NCBI RefSeq assembly: GCF_000420345.1
Contig: NZ_ATUT01000004.1
Span: 44,684-108,683, forward strand
Reading direction: 5' to 3'
DNA: 64,000 bases
Origin: Faecalicoccus pleomorphus DSM 20574
GTDB taxonomy: Bacteria; Bacillota_I; Bacilli_A; Erysipelotrichales; Erysipelotrichaceae
Part shown: piece by piece, positions 39,183 through 49,650 of the stretch
Layout of the letters: each line of letters opens with the position of its first letter
Numbering within the stretch: position 1 is the stretch's first letter
Position numbers and translations under genes: made by a program
Notes under the pieces: model-generated
Told to the model about the DNA's origin: nothing
The model's database searches: none
The model's input: only the letters and a program-made list of their open reading frames with translations

Positions 39183-40844
39183 ATGGAAACAAATGAAGGT
39201 AAGAATTTTATTGAACGTATCATAGATGAAGACTTAAAAAATGGGACTTACAGTGGTGTTGTCACTCGTTTCCCACCAGAACCAAACGGCTATCTGCATG
39301 TAGGCCATGCCAAGAGTATTTTATTAAACTATGGATTGGCCAAAGAGTATGGTGGAAAATTTAACTTACGTTTTGATGATACTAACCCCACAAAAGAAAA
39401 AGTCGAATTTGTGGATTCGATCATTAAGGATGTGGAATGGCTAGGCTGTCATTACGATGGTGATGTCAAGTTTGCCAGCAACTATTACCCACAAATGTAT
39501 GAAGCTGCCATTAAGCTGATCAAAAAAGGAAAAGCCTATGTATGTGATCTCAGCGCGGAAGAAATCCGTGCTTACCGTGGTACATTAACGGAACCGGGTA
39601 AAGATTCTCCCTATCGTAACCGCAGCATTGAAGAAAATTTACGTCTGTTTGAAGGCATGAAAAATGGTGAATTTGAAGATGGGTCCAAAGTGCTTCGTGC
39701 CAAGATTGATATGGCCAGCCCAAATATCAACATGCGTGATCCGGTTATTTACCGTATTTCACGTCAAACGCATCATAACACCGGCGATGAATGGATCATC
39801 TATCCGATGTATGACTTTGCCCATCCAATCGAAGATGCGATCGAGGGTGTTACTCATTCCATTTGTACTTTAGAGTTTGAAGATCACCGTCCTTTGTATG
39901 ACTGGGTTGTTCGTGAACTGGAATATCCACAGCCACCAAAGCAGATTGAGTTTGCGAAAATGTATTTAACCAATGTGATCACAGGAAAACGTTATATCAA
40001 ACGTTTGGTCGATGAAGGTATCGTCGATGGCTGGGATGATCCTCGTTTAGTCACAATCGCAGCCTTGCGTCGACGCGGCTTTACACCGGAATCTATTCAA
40101 ACCTTTATGAATCTGGTCGGTGTAACCAAAGCCAATTCTTCTGTAGATTATCAGTATTTAGAACATTGTTTGCGTGAAGATTTAAAGCCAAAAGCACCGC
40201 GCATCATGGCTGTTTTAGATCCTATTAAGTTAGTAATCGACAATTATCCGGAAGGTGAATACGAAATGGTAGAAGGAAGCATCAATATGGATGATCCGGA
40301 TGCCGGCAAGAAACAAGTGCCTTTTGAAAGAGAGCTTTGGATTGAACGTGAAGACTTTATGGAAGAACCGCCAAAGAAATATTTCCGTCTGTTTGTCGGT
40401 AATGAAGTACGTTTGATGAATGCTTACTTTGTTAAGTGTACAGGCTTTGAAAAAGATGAAAACGGAAATATCACTGTAGTTCATGCGACTTATGATCCAG
40501 AAACAAAGGTAGGTTCTGGCTTTACCGGACGTAAAGTCAAAGGTACAATTCACTGGGTTCCTGTTCATCACTGCATCGAAGCAACGGCCAGACTCTATGA
40601 AAATTTAGTAGATGAAGAAAAAGGCGTTTACAACGAAGACGGTTCTTTAAATCTGAATCCGAATTCTTTACAGGTCGTAGAGCATTGTTACATCGAACCA
40701 TTTGCCAGAGATGCCAAGAAACAGGATAAGTTCCAGTTTGTACGGAATGGTTATTTCTGTGTTGATGAAAAAGATACAACAGATGATCGTTTGGTATTCA
40801 ACCGTATCGTATCTTTAAAAAGTTCATTTAAACTACCAAAATAG
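39183..40844 (+). CDS. glnS: Glutaminyl-tRNA synthetase
   Basis: GlnRS charges tRNA-Gln with glutamine. The 553-residue protein has the class I HIGH motif in [17 protein letters not shown] (about residues 28-44), [13 protein letters not shown], the [18 protein letters not shown] stretch that separates GlnRS from GluRS, and a C-terminal anticodon-binding beta-barrel region. The position of the KMSKS loop reads [11 protein letters not shown] rather than the E. coli VMSKRKLNLL, so this loop is divergent. Most Bacilli lack GlnRS and use GatCAB; its presence fits Erysipelotrichia and some Clostridia. SD AAAGGATG precedes the ATG at 39183. A strong terminator follows. Confidence 0.95.
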   Translation: METNEGKNFIERIIDEDLKNGTYSGVVTRFPPEPNGYLHVGHAKSILLNYGLAKEYGGKFNLRFDDTNPTKEKVEFVDSIIKDVEWLGCHYDGDVKFASNYYPQMYEAAIKLIKKGKAYVCDLSAEEIRAYRGTLTEPGKDSPYRNRSIEENLRLFEGMKNGEFEDGSKVLRAKIDMASPNINMRDPVIYRISRQTHHNTGDEWIIYPMYDFAHPIEDAIEGVTHSICTLEFEDHRPLYDWVVRELEYPQPPKQIEFAKMYLTNVITGKRYIKRLVDEGIVDGWDDPRLVTIAALRRRGFTPESIQTFMNLVGVTKANSSVDYQYLEHCLREDLKPKAPRIMAVLDPIKLVIDNYPEGEYEMVEGSINMDDPDAGKKQVPFERELWIEREDFMEEPPKKYFRLFVGNEVRLMNAYFVKCTGFEKDENGNITVVHATYDPETKVGSGFTGRKVKGTIHWVPVHHCIEATARLYENLVDEEKGVYNEDGSLNLNPNSLQVVEHCYIEPFARDAKKQDKFQFVRNGYFCVDEKDTTDDRLVFNRIVSLKSSFKLPK

Positions 40845-40867
40845 GCTTGGATTTCCAAGCCTTTTTC
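40843..40867 (+). terminator. Terminator after glnS
   Basis: AGGCTTGG-ATTT-CCAAGCCT, an 8-bp stem, then TTTTC. It starts at the stop codon. Confidence 0.88.
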
Positions 40868-40882
40868 AAAAGGAGATTTTAT

Positions 40883-41704
40883 ATGATACAAGATATCTCA
40901 CCCCATACATTTGATAATTCATTTAAACAAATCAAGCCTTCTTCCAAAGACTTTGTTCTTTCATTTCAGGGAAAGAATGCTTTGACAAAAAGTAAAGAAG
41001 ATTTCATACAGTGCCCTACTTTTCAAAATCTGTCAATAGATACAGAGAATGCGATTTATTTATTTTCCATTGATGATCACCCTTACTTTTTAGTGAGTGA
41101 TGTACCCGAACAGAATGGTTTTACCTATCAACCATTAAGGCCTGTGACGAAATCACAGCCAGACTATTTTGGCTTTGCCTATGCGACCGGATTTCATCTG
41201 TATGACTGGTATAGAAACCGCGTTTATTGCGGCCGCTGCCAAACAAAATTAGAACCGGGAACTACAGAACGATCACTAGTCTGCCCCAACTGCGGTGTTA
41301 TTGAATATCCCAGGATTTTCCCAGCTGTGATCATTGCCGTAACGCATAAAGATCAAATTTTATTGGCGCAATATCCCCATATGAAAAAACAAGTCTTATT
41401 AGCCGGATTTGTGGAAATTGGTGAAACCCTAGAAGAAACTGTAGCCAGAGAAGTATATGAAGAAGTGGGCTTAAAAGTAAAAAACATACGCTATTATAAA
41501 TCTCAACCCTGGGGGATCGTCAGTGATGTATTAGCTGGTTTTTATTGCGAATTAGACAGTGAAAAAGAGATCCGTCTAGACACCAATGAATTGAAATGTG
41601 CCTATTGGATCTCCCGAGATGAACTTCGGTACGGAAAAGAAAACTTAGATGGAAGCCTAACTTCCGAAATGATCTATCAATTCAAAATGGACACTTATCG
41701 TTAG
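40883..41704 (+). CDS. nudC: NADH pyrophosphatase / decapping Nudix hydrolase NudC
   Basis: NudC cleaves NAD(H) to NMN and AMP and can remove NAD caps from RNA. The 273-residue protein has the family layout: a variable N-terminal domain (residues 1-115), a zinc ribbon CGRC..CPNC (about residues 117-143), and a Nudix domain with the box GFVEIGETLEETVAREVYEEVGL split as G5xE7xREUxEExGU (about residues 183-205; quoted in full length 23 only by position). After it comes SQPW, the NudC-specific tetrapeptide, about residue 215. The ATG at 40883 follows AAAGGAGATTTTAT. A bidirectional terminator separates it from the sensor kinase gene. Confidence 0.93.
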   Translation: MIQDISPHTFDNSFKQIKPSSKDFVLSFQGKNALTKSKEDFIQCPTFQNLSIDTENAIYLFSIDDHPYFLVSDVPEQNGFTYQPLRPVTKSQPDYFGFAYATGFHLYDWYRNRVYCGRCQTKLEPGTTERSLVCPNCGVIEYPRIFPAVIIAVTHKDQILLAQYPHMKKQVLLAGFVEIGETLEETVAREVYEEVGLKVKNIRYYKSQPWGIVSDVLAGFYCELDSEKEIRLDTNELKCAYWISRDELRYGKENLDGSLTSEMIYQFKMDTYR

Positions 41705-41714
41705 ACTATCCCTC

Positions 41715-41757
41715 AAAAAAAGCTTATTTTCATATCGTATGAAAGTAAGCTTTTTTC
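41715..41757. terminator. Bidirectional terminator between nudC and the sensor kinase
   Basis: AGCTTA and TAAGCT with an inner TTTCATA/TATGAAA stem; A run on one side, T run on the other. Confidence 0.85.
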
Positions 41758-43799
41758 TATATAGTTTTAAACTGTACAATGGCCTTAAACACATCCCCAT
41801 CGAGTTGTACTGTAAAGCTGCCATTTTGAATCTCGCAGAAACTCTTGACGATCGCAAGACCTAAGCCGCTGCCTTCTTCATGACGTGACTGATCTGCCCG
41901 AACAAACCGCTCTGTGATATCTTGGGGATCAAAATCCAGTGGTGTCTTGGAAATATTTTGAATCGTGATATCAACTTGATCCTGATTCTTCTCTATCGTC
42001 ACAAAAACACGTGTATTCTCCAATGCATACTTTGCCACATTCGACAATAAATTTTCAAAGATACGCACTGTTTTATTGCCATCCAGAAGACAAATGATAG
42101 GCTCCTGTGGTTTACGTATAACGGATGACAATCCCTTTTTCTCTAACATCGTTTCATTTTCCACTACTACTTGTTCCACCAGGGAAACAATATCTACATT
42201 CTGTGTTTCTAAATTGATATTTCCGGAATTTGCTTTGGAAACTTCAAAGAGATCTTCAATCAATTTACTTAATCGATCGGTATATTGATTTAGACGAACC
42301 AGATATTCTTCTTTATCTTCTGTACTTAACTGTGGATCATTTAACAGCTCAAGATAATTCTTTATTCCCGTTAAAGGCGTTTTTAAATCATGAGATACAT
42401 TGGTGATTAGTTCTGTTCGTAAGTTTTGTGAACGCACTCTTTCTTTGACAGCTTCTTCAAAGTCTTCCTGTACCGTATCTAGTTTTTCCTGCAGGGATGG
42501 CAAAATAGAAGTTTGATATTGCTCATCCACTTTAAAATCACCCTGCGCAATTCGATCTAACCGCACCAACAATTTATCGTATTCTTTGACGATACGTTGT
42601 GCCTGATGTAAAAGGAAAATATAGGACACCACACCATAGATCAACACAAACAGCCATCCCCAGAATAAAGCACATAGAAACATCAGGGCTGTATTCAATA
42701 AAACACCTTTTAGAATCAAGTTTTTAATTTTTTGATCTAAATCATAATTTGAAAGATCCTTAATTCCTCCATACAGTTCCATAATGCGATTACCCAGCCA
42801 TGTATCTTCTTTTAAGAAACGTACAAAACCGGAACACAAAGAATACTTGACATAGTAAATATCAATACCGATAAAAAACAAAGATAAAAAGAACAAACTG
42901 AAATTGATGACATTGACCCATACTCCGGCAGCCGGAAGCCCATAGCGTACCATGGCCGGTAACAGAATATCGTTAATGGTCACTCCCATAATATAAATAC
43001 AAATAGAGGCGATCAAAATGGTCAATGTACCAAAAAAGAAGATATTAAATTCCGCTTTCCAGGAAAGAATCGTTTTCAATAACTGTGTCTTTGCCAATGT
43101 CTTCCAGGAAACAAGGAATAAATATACGCCGATAATAAAAGCACTTATCACAAAGGCCAACAGAACAAATGGTACCCATACCGAATCATTGTACACAGAG
43201 GTATAGACCAGTCCTCCGGCTTTCATTTCTTTGGGAATAAATAAGGTCACTTTTAAATTCGTAGGAGGATTTAATTTCACATCTTGATCTGGATCATTCA
43301 TCAACTCGGAAACAATACCATTCAAAGTATAAAAATTATAGAGCGATAAAAAACTGAATTCTGTCACATCCATATTTCCGGACTGTTTTAAATTGCCATT
43401 TTCATCATAAGTCAGCTCTCCATAGAACAAAGCATTTTTTGAATTGGTATCTTCAGTGAAATGATTACTTAAGACCTGATCTTTCCATTCTATACGATAT
43501 GCAAAGTTTTCATCATTATCCAAAAGGTACACGGACTCACGAATGGAATTTTGTGATGCATCATCTACACTTTGTTCCAATATCGCATCTGAAGACTCAA
43601 TGAATCGATACGAAGGATCCATCTGTTGCATCTTTCCCAAGATCAGCCACTCAATCGATTCTTTCAATTCATAATTGACCTCATCAAAATCGGTTACCGA
43701 ACTAAACTGGATTTGGGGGTACAAGAAGATCACAATAGCCGAACAAACAGCACAAAGCAGCAGGAACCCGCTTAAACATAAGTTTTGTACTCGCTTCAT
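41757..43799 (-). CDS. Multi-membrane-span sensor histidine kinase
   Basis: This 680-residue kinase has one N-terminal membrane segment, an extracellular domain of about 180 residues, then four more membrane segments (from about residue 205 to 395). A linker leads to the HisKA domain with NVSHDLKTPLTGIKNYLELL (phospho-accepting His, about residue 467) and an HATPase domain whose G box reads DQSRHEEGSGLGLAIV near the end. The extended membrane part is like VanS-type or cell-envelope-sensing kinases; the signal is unknown. Its start overlaps the response regulator stop by 4 bases (ATGA), so the two are a cognate pair. Confidence 0.93.
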   Translation of the reverse strand: MKRVQNLCLSGFLLLCAVCSAIVIFLYPQIQFSSVTDFDEVNYELKESIEWLILGKMQQMDPSYRFIESSDAILEQSVDDASQNSIRESVYLLDNDENFAYRIEWKDQVLSNHFTEDTNSKNALFYGELTYDENGNLKQSGNMDVTEFSFLSLYNFYTLNGIVSELMNDPDQDVKLNPPTNLKVTLFIPKEMKAGGLVYTSVYNDSVWVPFVLLAFVISAFIIGVYLFLVSWKTLAKTQLLKTILSWKAEFNIFFFGTLTILIASICIYIMGVTINDILLPAMVRYGLPAAGVWVNVINFSLFFLSLFFIGIDIYYVKYSLCSGFVRFLKEDTWLGNRIMELYGGIKDLSNYDLDQKIKNLILKGVLLNTALMFLCALFWGWLFVLIYGVVSYIFLLHQAQRIVKEYDKLLVRLDRIAQGDFKVDEQYQTSILPSLQEKLDTVQEDFEEAVKERVRSQNLRTELITNVSHDLKTPLTGIKNYLELLNDPQLSTEDKEEYLVRLNQYTDRLSKLIEDLFEVSKANSGNINLETQNVDIVSLVEQVVVENETMLEKKGLSSVIRKPQEPIICLLDGNKTVRIFENLLSNVAKYALENTRVFVTIEKNQDQVDITIQNISKTPLDFDPQDITERFVRADQSRHEEGSGLGLAIVKSFCEIQNGSFTVQLDGDVFKAIVQFKTI

Positions 43800-44503
43800 G
43801 GTTCCATCCTTTCAATCTTGTAACCAATGCCCCAAACCACTTTGATATAAACCGGCTTTTTTGGATTGGCTTCGATCTTTTCACGCAGCTTTCGGATATG
43901 CACCATGATTGTTTCAGTATTGATCGCATCTTCCTGCCATATCGTTTCATAGATTTGCTCAGCGGAATAAACACGTCCCGGATTTTTCATCAAAAGCTCT
44001 AAGATGGAAAACTCTTTCGGTGTTAAATGAACGATGCGATTTTCCACTTTGACTTCTTTTGTCAGTGTATTTAATTCCAGATCACCAACCACATAACAAT
44101 CTTTATTATCGTGATGATTTTCTTTCAAGCTTAAAATCTGTTCATATCTTCTTAACTGTGCACGAACACGGGCAATCAGCTCCAGAGAAGTAAATGGTTT
44201 GGTGATATAGTCATCTGCACCGATATTCAACCCATTGATCTTATCGATATCTTCACTTTTCGCACTCAAAAACAGGATGGGAAAATCATACTTTTCACGA
44301 ACCTTCATCACCATCGTGATCCCATCCATCACCGGCATCATGATATCCACGATGGCCAAATGTACCGGTTCTTTTTCTATGATTTCCAAAGCCTCTTTAC
44401 CATTAGGCGCGTCCAGCACACGATAACCCTGATTCTTCATATAAATACAGATAGCCTTGCGAATACCTGTCTCATCTTCAACTACTAATACAGTATGTTC
44501 CAT
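43796..44503 (-). CDS. OmpR/PhoB-family response regulator
   Basis: The 235-residue regulator has a receiver domain (VLVVEDETGIRKAICIYM; phospho-accepting Asp in AIVDIMMPVMDG, about residue 53; lysine in YITKPFTSLEL, about residue 104) and a C-terminal winged helix (LTPKEFSILELLMKNPGRVY, about residues 155-174; TIMVHIRKLREKIE). It closely resembles VanR-like regulators. The gene is the middle one of a three-gene operon: VTT protein, regulator, kinase. The gap to the VTT gene upstream is 12 bases. This suggests that the VTT protein belongs to the same envelope response. Confidence 0.95.
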   Translation of the reverse strand: MEHTVLVVEDETGIRKAICIYMKNQGYRVLDAPNGKEALEIIEKEPVHLAIVDIMMPVMDGITMVMKVREKYDFPILFLSAKSEDIDKINGLNIGADDYITKPFTSLELIARVRAQLRRYEQILSLKENHHDNKDCYVVGDLELNTLTKEVKVENRIVHLTPKEFSILELLMKNPGRVYSAEQIYETIWQEDAINTETIMVHIRKLREKIEANPKKPVYIKVVWGIGYKIERMEP

Positions 44504-44515
44504 ACATTTCCCCTT

Positions 44516-45103
44516 CTAAAATAATCCTGCAACCCACTGCAGTAAAAACGTTAAACCTTGACTATATAATAATAACCCGAATGGTTTACACAACAAGATA
44601 ATCATCATAAACTTTTTATACGACATTTTGGTCAAACCGGCAATCATACATAGAATATCATCTGGAAATCCGGGCACAAAAATCGCAAACGCAAAGAAAA
44701 TCTCGAATTTCTTACCTTTATCCAGCCATCCGATATATTTCTGAACCGTCTTTTGATCACACACTTTTTCCATGAATGGCCTGCCATATTGTTTGATCAG
44801 CCAAAAGGCGATCAAAGATCCTATACATAATCCAATATAATTATAAACAAAACCAAATACACTGCCAAAGCTGACTACACCGATGGCACTAGTAATTCCT
44901 CCCGGAATGACCGGAATCACGGTTTGAAAGATCTGCAGGGCCAAAAATAAAAACGGAGCGGCTAAACCGGATTTCGACAATAAAAACTGTAGTTTTTGTG
45001 GATCCAACAAATATCCCTGTGTTCCTAAGAAAACTAAAAAGATCACACAGGCAATCGTTCCCGTTATCGTTAAAGTCGATATCCATTTTTGACTGGTGTT
45101 CAT
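44516..45103 (-). CDS. VTT-domain (TVP38/TMEM64, DedA-like) membrane protein
   Basis: This 195-residue membrane protein has the VTT core: QTVIPVIPGGITSAIGVVSF (about residues 65-84), FGFVYNYIGLCIGSLIAFWL, and AIFVPGFPDDILCMIAGLTK (about residues 145-164), with the two re-entrant proline/glycine-rich loops. Family members move phospholipids such as undecaprenyl phosphate or phosphatidylethanolamine across membranes in some bacteria; others are uncharacterised. The ATG at 45103 follows GGAGGAATCTGT; a 19-codon upstream extension is open but not needed. It heads the operon with the regulator and kinase, so a cell-envelope function fits. Confidence 0.88.
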   Translation of the reverse strand: MNTSQKWISTLTITGTIACVIFLVFLGTQGYLLDPQKLQFLLSKSGLAAPFLFLALQIFQTVIPVIPGGITSAIGVVSFGSVFGFVYNYIGLCIGSLIAFWLIKQYGRPFMEKVCDQKTVQKYIGWLDKGKKFEIFFAFAIFVPGFPDDILCMIAGLTKMSYKKFMMIILLCKPFGLLLYSQGLTFLLQWVAGLF

Positions 45104-45179
45104 ACAGATTCCTCCATTCATATATAGAATAAAAGAGAAATGTAAACAACCAATGTTCAAAATCCTTAATTTTTTCTAA

Positions 45180-45203
45180 AGAAAAAGGAATCCGAAGATT
45201 CCT
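45180..45203 (-). terminator. Terminator after the large XRE gene
   Basis: AGGAATC-TTCG-GATTCCT on the minus strand, a UUCG-type loop, followed by TTTTTC. Confidence 0.88.
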
Positions 45204-46641
45204 AATACTGATTTAACAGTTTTTGGATAAGAATAAGTGCTTCTTCTTTGGGATAATACAGATCTTCATCCATGGATTCAAAATAATCTTTAAATGATGA
45301 AAGAAAATTTGGATTCTCCAAAGTCAATACGATCACATTGCCATCACTGCTCATAAACTGAATATATCCCAAGCTGTCAGATAAATACACTTTTAAACCA
45401 TTGCTCAATTCTCCAAGGTCCTCTCGCAACAATCGCAAATCATAAATGTAAGCATATTTTAAGAACTGTTGTACAACCTTTTTACGATCTACCTTATCTA
45501 AAGGACGATAAAAATCCGTTGAAAACTCATCAAACACACCTTTTTCCAAGAATCGCCGAATTCCATTTAAGCTGCAGAAATGAAGCGGATGAATCTGTTC
45601 ATGGCGATGAATCAGGTTCTGAATATATGTCGTAAAAGCACTGATAAAATATTCTTTTTGAGCCATGTCGTCTAATAAATACTTGCGAATATCAATTTTT
45701 TGAATAAACGGTACAAGACAAGGCACCAGCTGAAATAAAATCTCCGAGTCGCTTTTACAGGACATGATCTTCTGATTTAAGGCTAACTGGCTAGTCAGAT
45801 CCTGAATTGGAACAAGCAGTGGTGTTGTCTTTTCATACAGTGCATCAAAAGTTTGATTCAAATAGTTCACCGTTTCACTATCCTTATACAACAAGCCGTT
45901 TTGATAATCTCCGGATAAAGAAAGTGCGTATTGCGAAGTCACGATCATATAAGGAAATGGTGGAAATGCGGAATGTGAAAAATCCGTTCCATAGTAATAG
46001 GCCGTTTCATAACGAACACCGCGATTGGCAAACTGCGCATACAATGAAATGATCTGACTGAGCGATTGAAAGTTATGATCATCTCGAATTTCCAAGATAC
46101 TGTCATATTTAGAAAAAGATAAAATATGACGCAAAACCGTTTTCCCCTTAATCAAAGGAAACATATTAGAAAATCCGGGAAGCTGTGGCGTTCCTAAGAA
46201 TTTGATCATGCCCTTACCATTTTCATTTTCCTTTGTCACTAAATGATAAATCAAATACTCCAAAGATTGTCGGGTTCCGGAAAAAGGAACTACTTCTTTA
46301 TCCTGTATTTGAAAATCACTTTTTTGAAAGCCCGGCATTTCAATTTTTAAAGGCTGCGCATGAAAAGAAGACAAAAACGAATACACATTCTTTCTTCGAT
46401 AATATCTCTCCGGACTGACCAGGGAAATCGAGTAAAGTTCTAAAAGTTCACTTGTTTCATAAGGAGAAAGCTCCAGATATTTTCCCATGCGCTTTACCAG
46501 ATCTTTCGAAGGGGCATTGCGCTGTCCTTGTATGATCTTATGTAAAGAAGAGCGATCGATGGACAAATACTTTGCCATCTGATATTTATTCACTTTCTTT
46601 GTCGTAACATAACTTTCTAACATTTCTGAAAACTCTGACAT
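45202..46641 (-). CDS. XRE-family protein with a large unassigned C-terminal region
   Basis: This 479-residue protein has an N-terminal helix-turn-helix (VNKYQMAKYLSIDRSSLHKI, then IQGQRNAPSKDLVKRMGKYL, about residues 18-57). The remaining 400 residues match nothing I can name; they are soluble, mixed alpha/beta, with aromatic-rich stretches (VRYETAYYYGTDFSHS, about 210-225) and no Walker, TPR or peptidase motif that I can see. SD GAGAGGTTTTTTT precedes the ATG. It is a single gene between uvrB and the VTT operon. The size suggests a regulator with a sensor domain, perhaps of the large XRE type expanded in Erysipelotrichia (inference). Confidence 0.8.
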   Translation of the reverse strand: MSEFSEMLESYVTTKKVNKYQMAKYLSIDRSSLHKIIQGQRNAPSKDLVKRMGKYLELSPYETSELLELYSISLVSPERYYRRKNVYSFLSSFHAQPLKIEMPGFQKSDFQIQDKEVVPFSGTRQSLEYLIYHLVTKENENGKGMIKFLGTPQLPGFSNMFPLIKGKTVLRHILSFSKYDSILEIRDDHNFQSLSQIISLYAQFANRGVRYETAYYYGTDFSHSAFPPFPYMIVTSQYALSLSGDYQNGLLYKDSETVNYLNQTFDALYEKTTPLLVPIQDLTSQLALNQKIMSCKSDSEILFQLVPCLVPFIQKIDIRKYLLDDMAQKEYFISAFTTYIQNLIHRHEQIHPLHFCSLNGIRRFLEKGVFDEFSTDFYRPLDKVDRKKVVQQFLKYAYIYDLRLLREDLGELSNGLKVYLSDSLGYIQFMSSDGNVIVLTLENPNFLSSFKDYFESMDEDLYYPKEEALILIQKLLNQY

Positions 46642-46738
46642 AAAAAAACCTCTCTAGGTGGCGGCAAACTTATAACTATTTTATTACAACAATCCTTGCC
46701 ACACTCTATACCAAATGAAAGAGCAAAACATGTTTGCT

Positions 46739-48706
46739 CTATTGTTCCTTTAATTCAAATAAGATATCTCGAAGCTGCGCAGCTCGTTCGAAATCCAAAG
46801 TACGTGCTGCTTCCCGCATTTCTTTCTCGATATTCTCCAACATCACTTCTTTTTGTTTGGCCGGCATTTTCTTTTTCTTTAAATACCGAGCCGCCATCTC
46901 TTTGGTTTCCTTGCTTCGAACCACATCATGAATTGGCTTGATGATCGTTTTAGGAACGATGCCATGTTCTTCATTGTAGGCCATTTGAATGCTTCGGCGA
47001 CGTTTTGTCTCCTCAATGGCATACGCCATGCTTTCGGTGATATGATCTCCATACATGATGACTTTTCCCTGGGCATTTCGAGCCGCACGACCAATGATCT
47101 GGATCAATGAACGCTTGCTTCGTAAAAAGCCTTCTTTATCCGCATCCAGTATCGCAATCAAAGAAACTTCCGGAATGTCCAATCCTTCTCTTAACAAGTT
47201 AATTCCCACCAGTACATCGTATTTTCCCTGACGAAGATCATGAATGATTTCGGTACGTTCAATGGTCTTCACTTCATGATGCAGCCAGGCAACCTTGAGA
47301 TCCATTTCTTTTAAGTACGCTGTCAAATCTTCGGCCATGCGCACCGTCAGTGTTGTCACCAAAGCTCTTTCCCCTCTGGCAACTCTCTCTTTGATCTCAT
47401 CCACCAAGTCATCGATCTGTCCTTCAATCGGACGAACCTCGACTTCAGGATCCAATAAACCGGTTGGACGTATGATCTGTTCGATTACCTCGTTATGCGT
47501 CTGTTCCAGTTCCCAATCACCCGGTGTAGCAGAAACAAAGATGGCCTGATCAATCAGTTGTTCAAATTCAGGAAAGCGCAACGGACGGTTATCCAAAGCA
47601 CTTGGTAAACGGAATCCATATTCCACCAATACTTCTTTACGCGCTCTGTCGCCATTGTACATTCCGCGAATCTGTGGTAAAGACACGTGGCTTTCATCAA
47701 CGATCAGTAAAAAGTCCTTAGGAAAATAATCAAATAATGTATAAGGTCTTTCTCCCGGTTTTCGACCATCAATATGACGGGAATAGTTTTCGATTCCCGG
47801 GCAAACACCAAACTCACGTAACGCTTCTATATCATAACGACAACGCTGTTCCAAACGCTCTTTTTCCAGTGGTTTTCCCGCCTTCTCAAAGTAATCCAGA
47901 CGTTCCTCCAGCTCCTCTTCAATCGTCTTGGCAGCACGTTCCATGATATCCATGCTGGTGGCATAACCATTTGCCGGATAAATATTGTAAACAGAATATG
48001 CCTGTCGTACTTTACCGGTTACGGGATCGACTTCACAAATTCTTTCAACCTCATCATCAAACATCTCAATGCGAATTAAATACGTATCAGTATGTCCCGG
48101 TGTGATCTCTATGACATCCCCTCGTACACGAAACGTTCCACGAAGAGGATCACTGTCATTGCGTTTGTATTGTTGCGAAACTAAATCACTCATCAACTCT
48201 TTACGAGAGATTTCCTGTCCCACCCGCAAAGTAAAGATCATATCCCGATACTGATCCGGATTACTGGCACCGTAAATAGAGGCCACACTCGCTACAATGA
48301 TCGTATCTCGTCTGGATAAAACGGAATTAACAGCCGCCATTCGCAGCATATCCAATTCTTCATTGGTCTTGGTATTTTTATCAATATACGTATCCGTTTT
48401 CGGCAAATACGCTTCCGGTTGGTAATAATCAAAATAAGAAACAAAATATTCTACACGATTATGCGGAAAGAACTCTTTAAATTCTGAATACAACTGCCCG
48501 GCTAATGTTTTATTGTGTGCAAAAACCAATGTTGGCCGATTCACCGCCGCAATCACATTCGAGACAGTGAATGTCTTCCCGGTACCTGTAGCCCCTAAAA
48601 GAACCTGATATTTTTTATGCTCGTTTAAACCTTTAACCAATGCTTCGATTGCTTTAGGCTGATCTCCACTTGGTTTATAGTCTGATACTAATTCAAATTT
48701 GTCCAT
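46739..48706 (-). CDS. uvrB: UvrB, excinuclease ABC subunit B
   Basis: UvrB verifies damage and loads UvrC in nucleotide excision repair. The 655-residue protein shows Walker [19 protein letters not shown] (about residues 36-53), the damage-probing beta-hairpin region [21 protein letters not shown], the helicase motif [27 protein letters not shown], and a C-terminal UVR motif ([20 protein letters not shown]). The frame opens 12 codons earlier, but the ATG at 48706 begins the conserved sequence and lies 7 bases after the -10 box of a TTGAAT-17-TATAAT promoter with no Shine-Dalgarno, so the mRNA is likely leaderless. uvrA is not next to it in this window. Confidence 0.96.
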   Translation of the reverse strand: MDKFELVSDYKPSGDQPKAIEALVKGLNEHKKYQVLLGATGTGKTFTVSNVIAAVNRPTLVFAHNKTLAGQLYSEFKEFFPHNRVEYFVSYFDYYQPEAYLPKTDTYIDKNTKTNEELDMLRMAAVNSVLSRRDTIIVASVASIYGASNPDQYRDMIFTLRVGQEISRKELMSDLVSQQYKRNDSDPLRGTFRVRGDVIEITPGHTDTYLIRIEMFDDEVERICEVDPVTGKVRQAYSVYNIYPANGYATSMDIMERAAKTIEEELEERLDYFEKAGKPLEKERLEQRCRYDIEALREFGVCPGIENYSRHIDGRKPGERPYTLFDYFPKDFLLIVDESHVSLPQIRGMYNGDRARKEVLVEYGFRLPSALDNRPLRFPEFEQLIDQAIFVSATPGDWELEQTHNEVIEQIIRPTGLLDPEVEVRPIEGQIDDLVDEIKERVARGERALVTTLTVRMAEDLTAYLKEMDLKVAWLHHEVKTIERTEIIHDLRQGKYDVLVGINLLREGLDIPEVSLIAILDADKEGFLRSKRSLIQIIGRAARNAQGKVIMYGDHITESMAYAIEETKRRRSIQMAYNEEHGIVPKTIIKPIHDVVRSKETKEMAARYLKKKKMPAKQKEVMLENIEKEMREAARTLDFERAAQLRDILFELKEQ

Positions 48707-48713
48707 ATAAGAT

Positions 48714-48742
48714 ATTATAAGAAATAAATTATAGCCATTCAA
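48714..48742 (-). promoter_or_regulatory. Promoter of uvrB (leaderless)
   Basis: On the minus strand TTGAAT, a 17-base spacer and TATAAT; 7 bases separate the -10 box from the ATG. I see no clear LexA box in the interval 48707-48844. Confidence 0.68.
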
Positions 48743-48813
48743 GAACTATGATTGCACAAGTTTCTATACATTCACAAAACAATTTTATTTTTATACAATC
48801 TATAGGCAAAGTG

Positions 48814-48822
48814 TGTTAAAAT
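48814..48822 (+). promoter_or_regulatory. Extended -10 promoter of the DUF975 gene
   Basis: TGT-TAAAAT, 22 bases before the start. Here a true ribosome-binding site (AGAAGGTGAACTT) follows, unlike the leaderless genes. Confidence 0.5.
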
Positions 48823-48844
48823 GAGGATGAAAGAAGGTGAACTT

Positions 48845-49561
48845 ATGTGGACACGCGAAGAGCTAAAACAAAATGCTAAAAATACGTTGCGTGATAAATA
48901 CTGGACAATCTTAGGTGTTTCTGTGTTAGCCGGTATTCTTCAAGGATCATTTTTTACCATCATTACAGAAATGGTCAATCCAACTCATACTTATTTGACT
49001 GTTTTGGGAAATTATGCCATTGATGTAAATGGTTTGATTCGACTTTGGATCATAATCACAATTATATCCTGGCTATATTCCATATTTTTAGGACATACGA
49101 TTCTTATTGGTGCCTATAAATATTTTATTCTTTCCATAAAGGAGAATCCTTCTACTTCCACTTTATTTGATTTTTTCAAGACCTCCTATTGGAACATTGT
49201 CAAAGTCACTTTTTTCTATCAGATAAAGATCGTCTTATGGACTTTATGTTTTATCGTGCCCGGCATTATTAAAGCGTATGAATATTGTATGGTTCCTTAT
49301 ATTCTTGCCGAACATCCGGAGATGGAATCTGCTGCAGTTTTTGAACGATCCCGAATGCTTACGCAAAATAATAAGCTAAATATCTTTGTTTTGGAAATCT
49401 CTTTTATCGGATGGCTCTTTTTGGGAATGTTGTGCTGTGGAATCGGCATATTATTTGTCAGTCCATATATTGATATCACCATGACGCATTTATATCTGAA
49501 GCTCAAAGAAATTCATGGGATCGATCAACCGGAACTTCCGCCAATTCCTGAAATACTGTAA
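48845..49561 (+). CDS. DUF975 family membrane protein
   Basis: The 238-residue membrane protein begins with the family's cytoplasmic lead WTREELKQNAKNTLRDKYW, followed by about five hydrophobic segments and a conserved central stretch GIIKAYEYCMVPYILAEHP (about residues 146-164) with ERSRMLTQNNK. The domain of unknown function is widespread in Firmicutes; its role is not established. The frame is open 8 codons further (48821), but that ATG overlaps the -10 box. SD AGAAGGTGAACTT supports 48845. No terminator is evident after it, so the following small frame may be in the same transcript. Confidence 0.85.
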   Translation: MWTREELKQNAKNTLRDKYWTILGVSVLAGILQGSFFTIITEMVNPTHTYLTVLGNYAIDVNGLIRLWIIITIISWLYSIFLGHTILIGAYKYFILSIKENPSTSTLFDFFKTSYWNIVKVTFFYQIKIVLWTLCFIVPGIIKAYEYCMVPYILAEHPEMESAAVFERSRMLTQNNKLNIFVLEISFIGWLFLGMLCCGIGILFVSPYIDITMTHLYLKLKEIHGIDQPELPPIPEIL

Positions 49562-49650
49562 GTATAATTCTGAATATTATTTGATAAAAAATTTAATCTA
49601 TAATCAAACAGGAAGAAGGAATCGCCCTGGCAGACAAGGTTATCAAGTAT

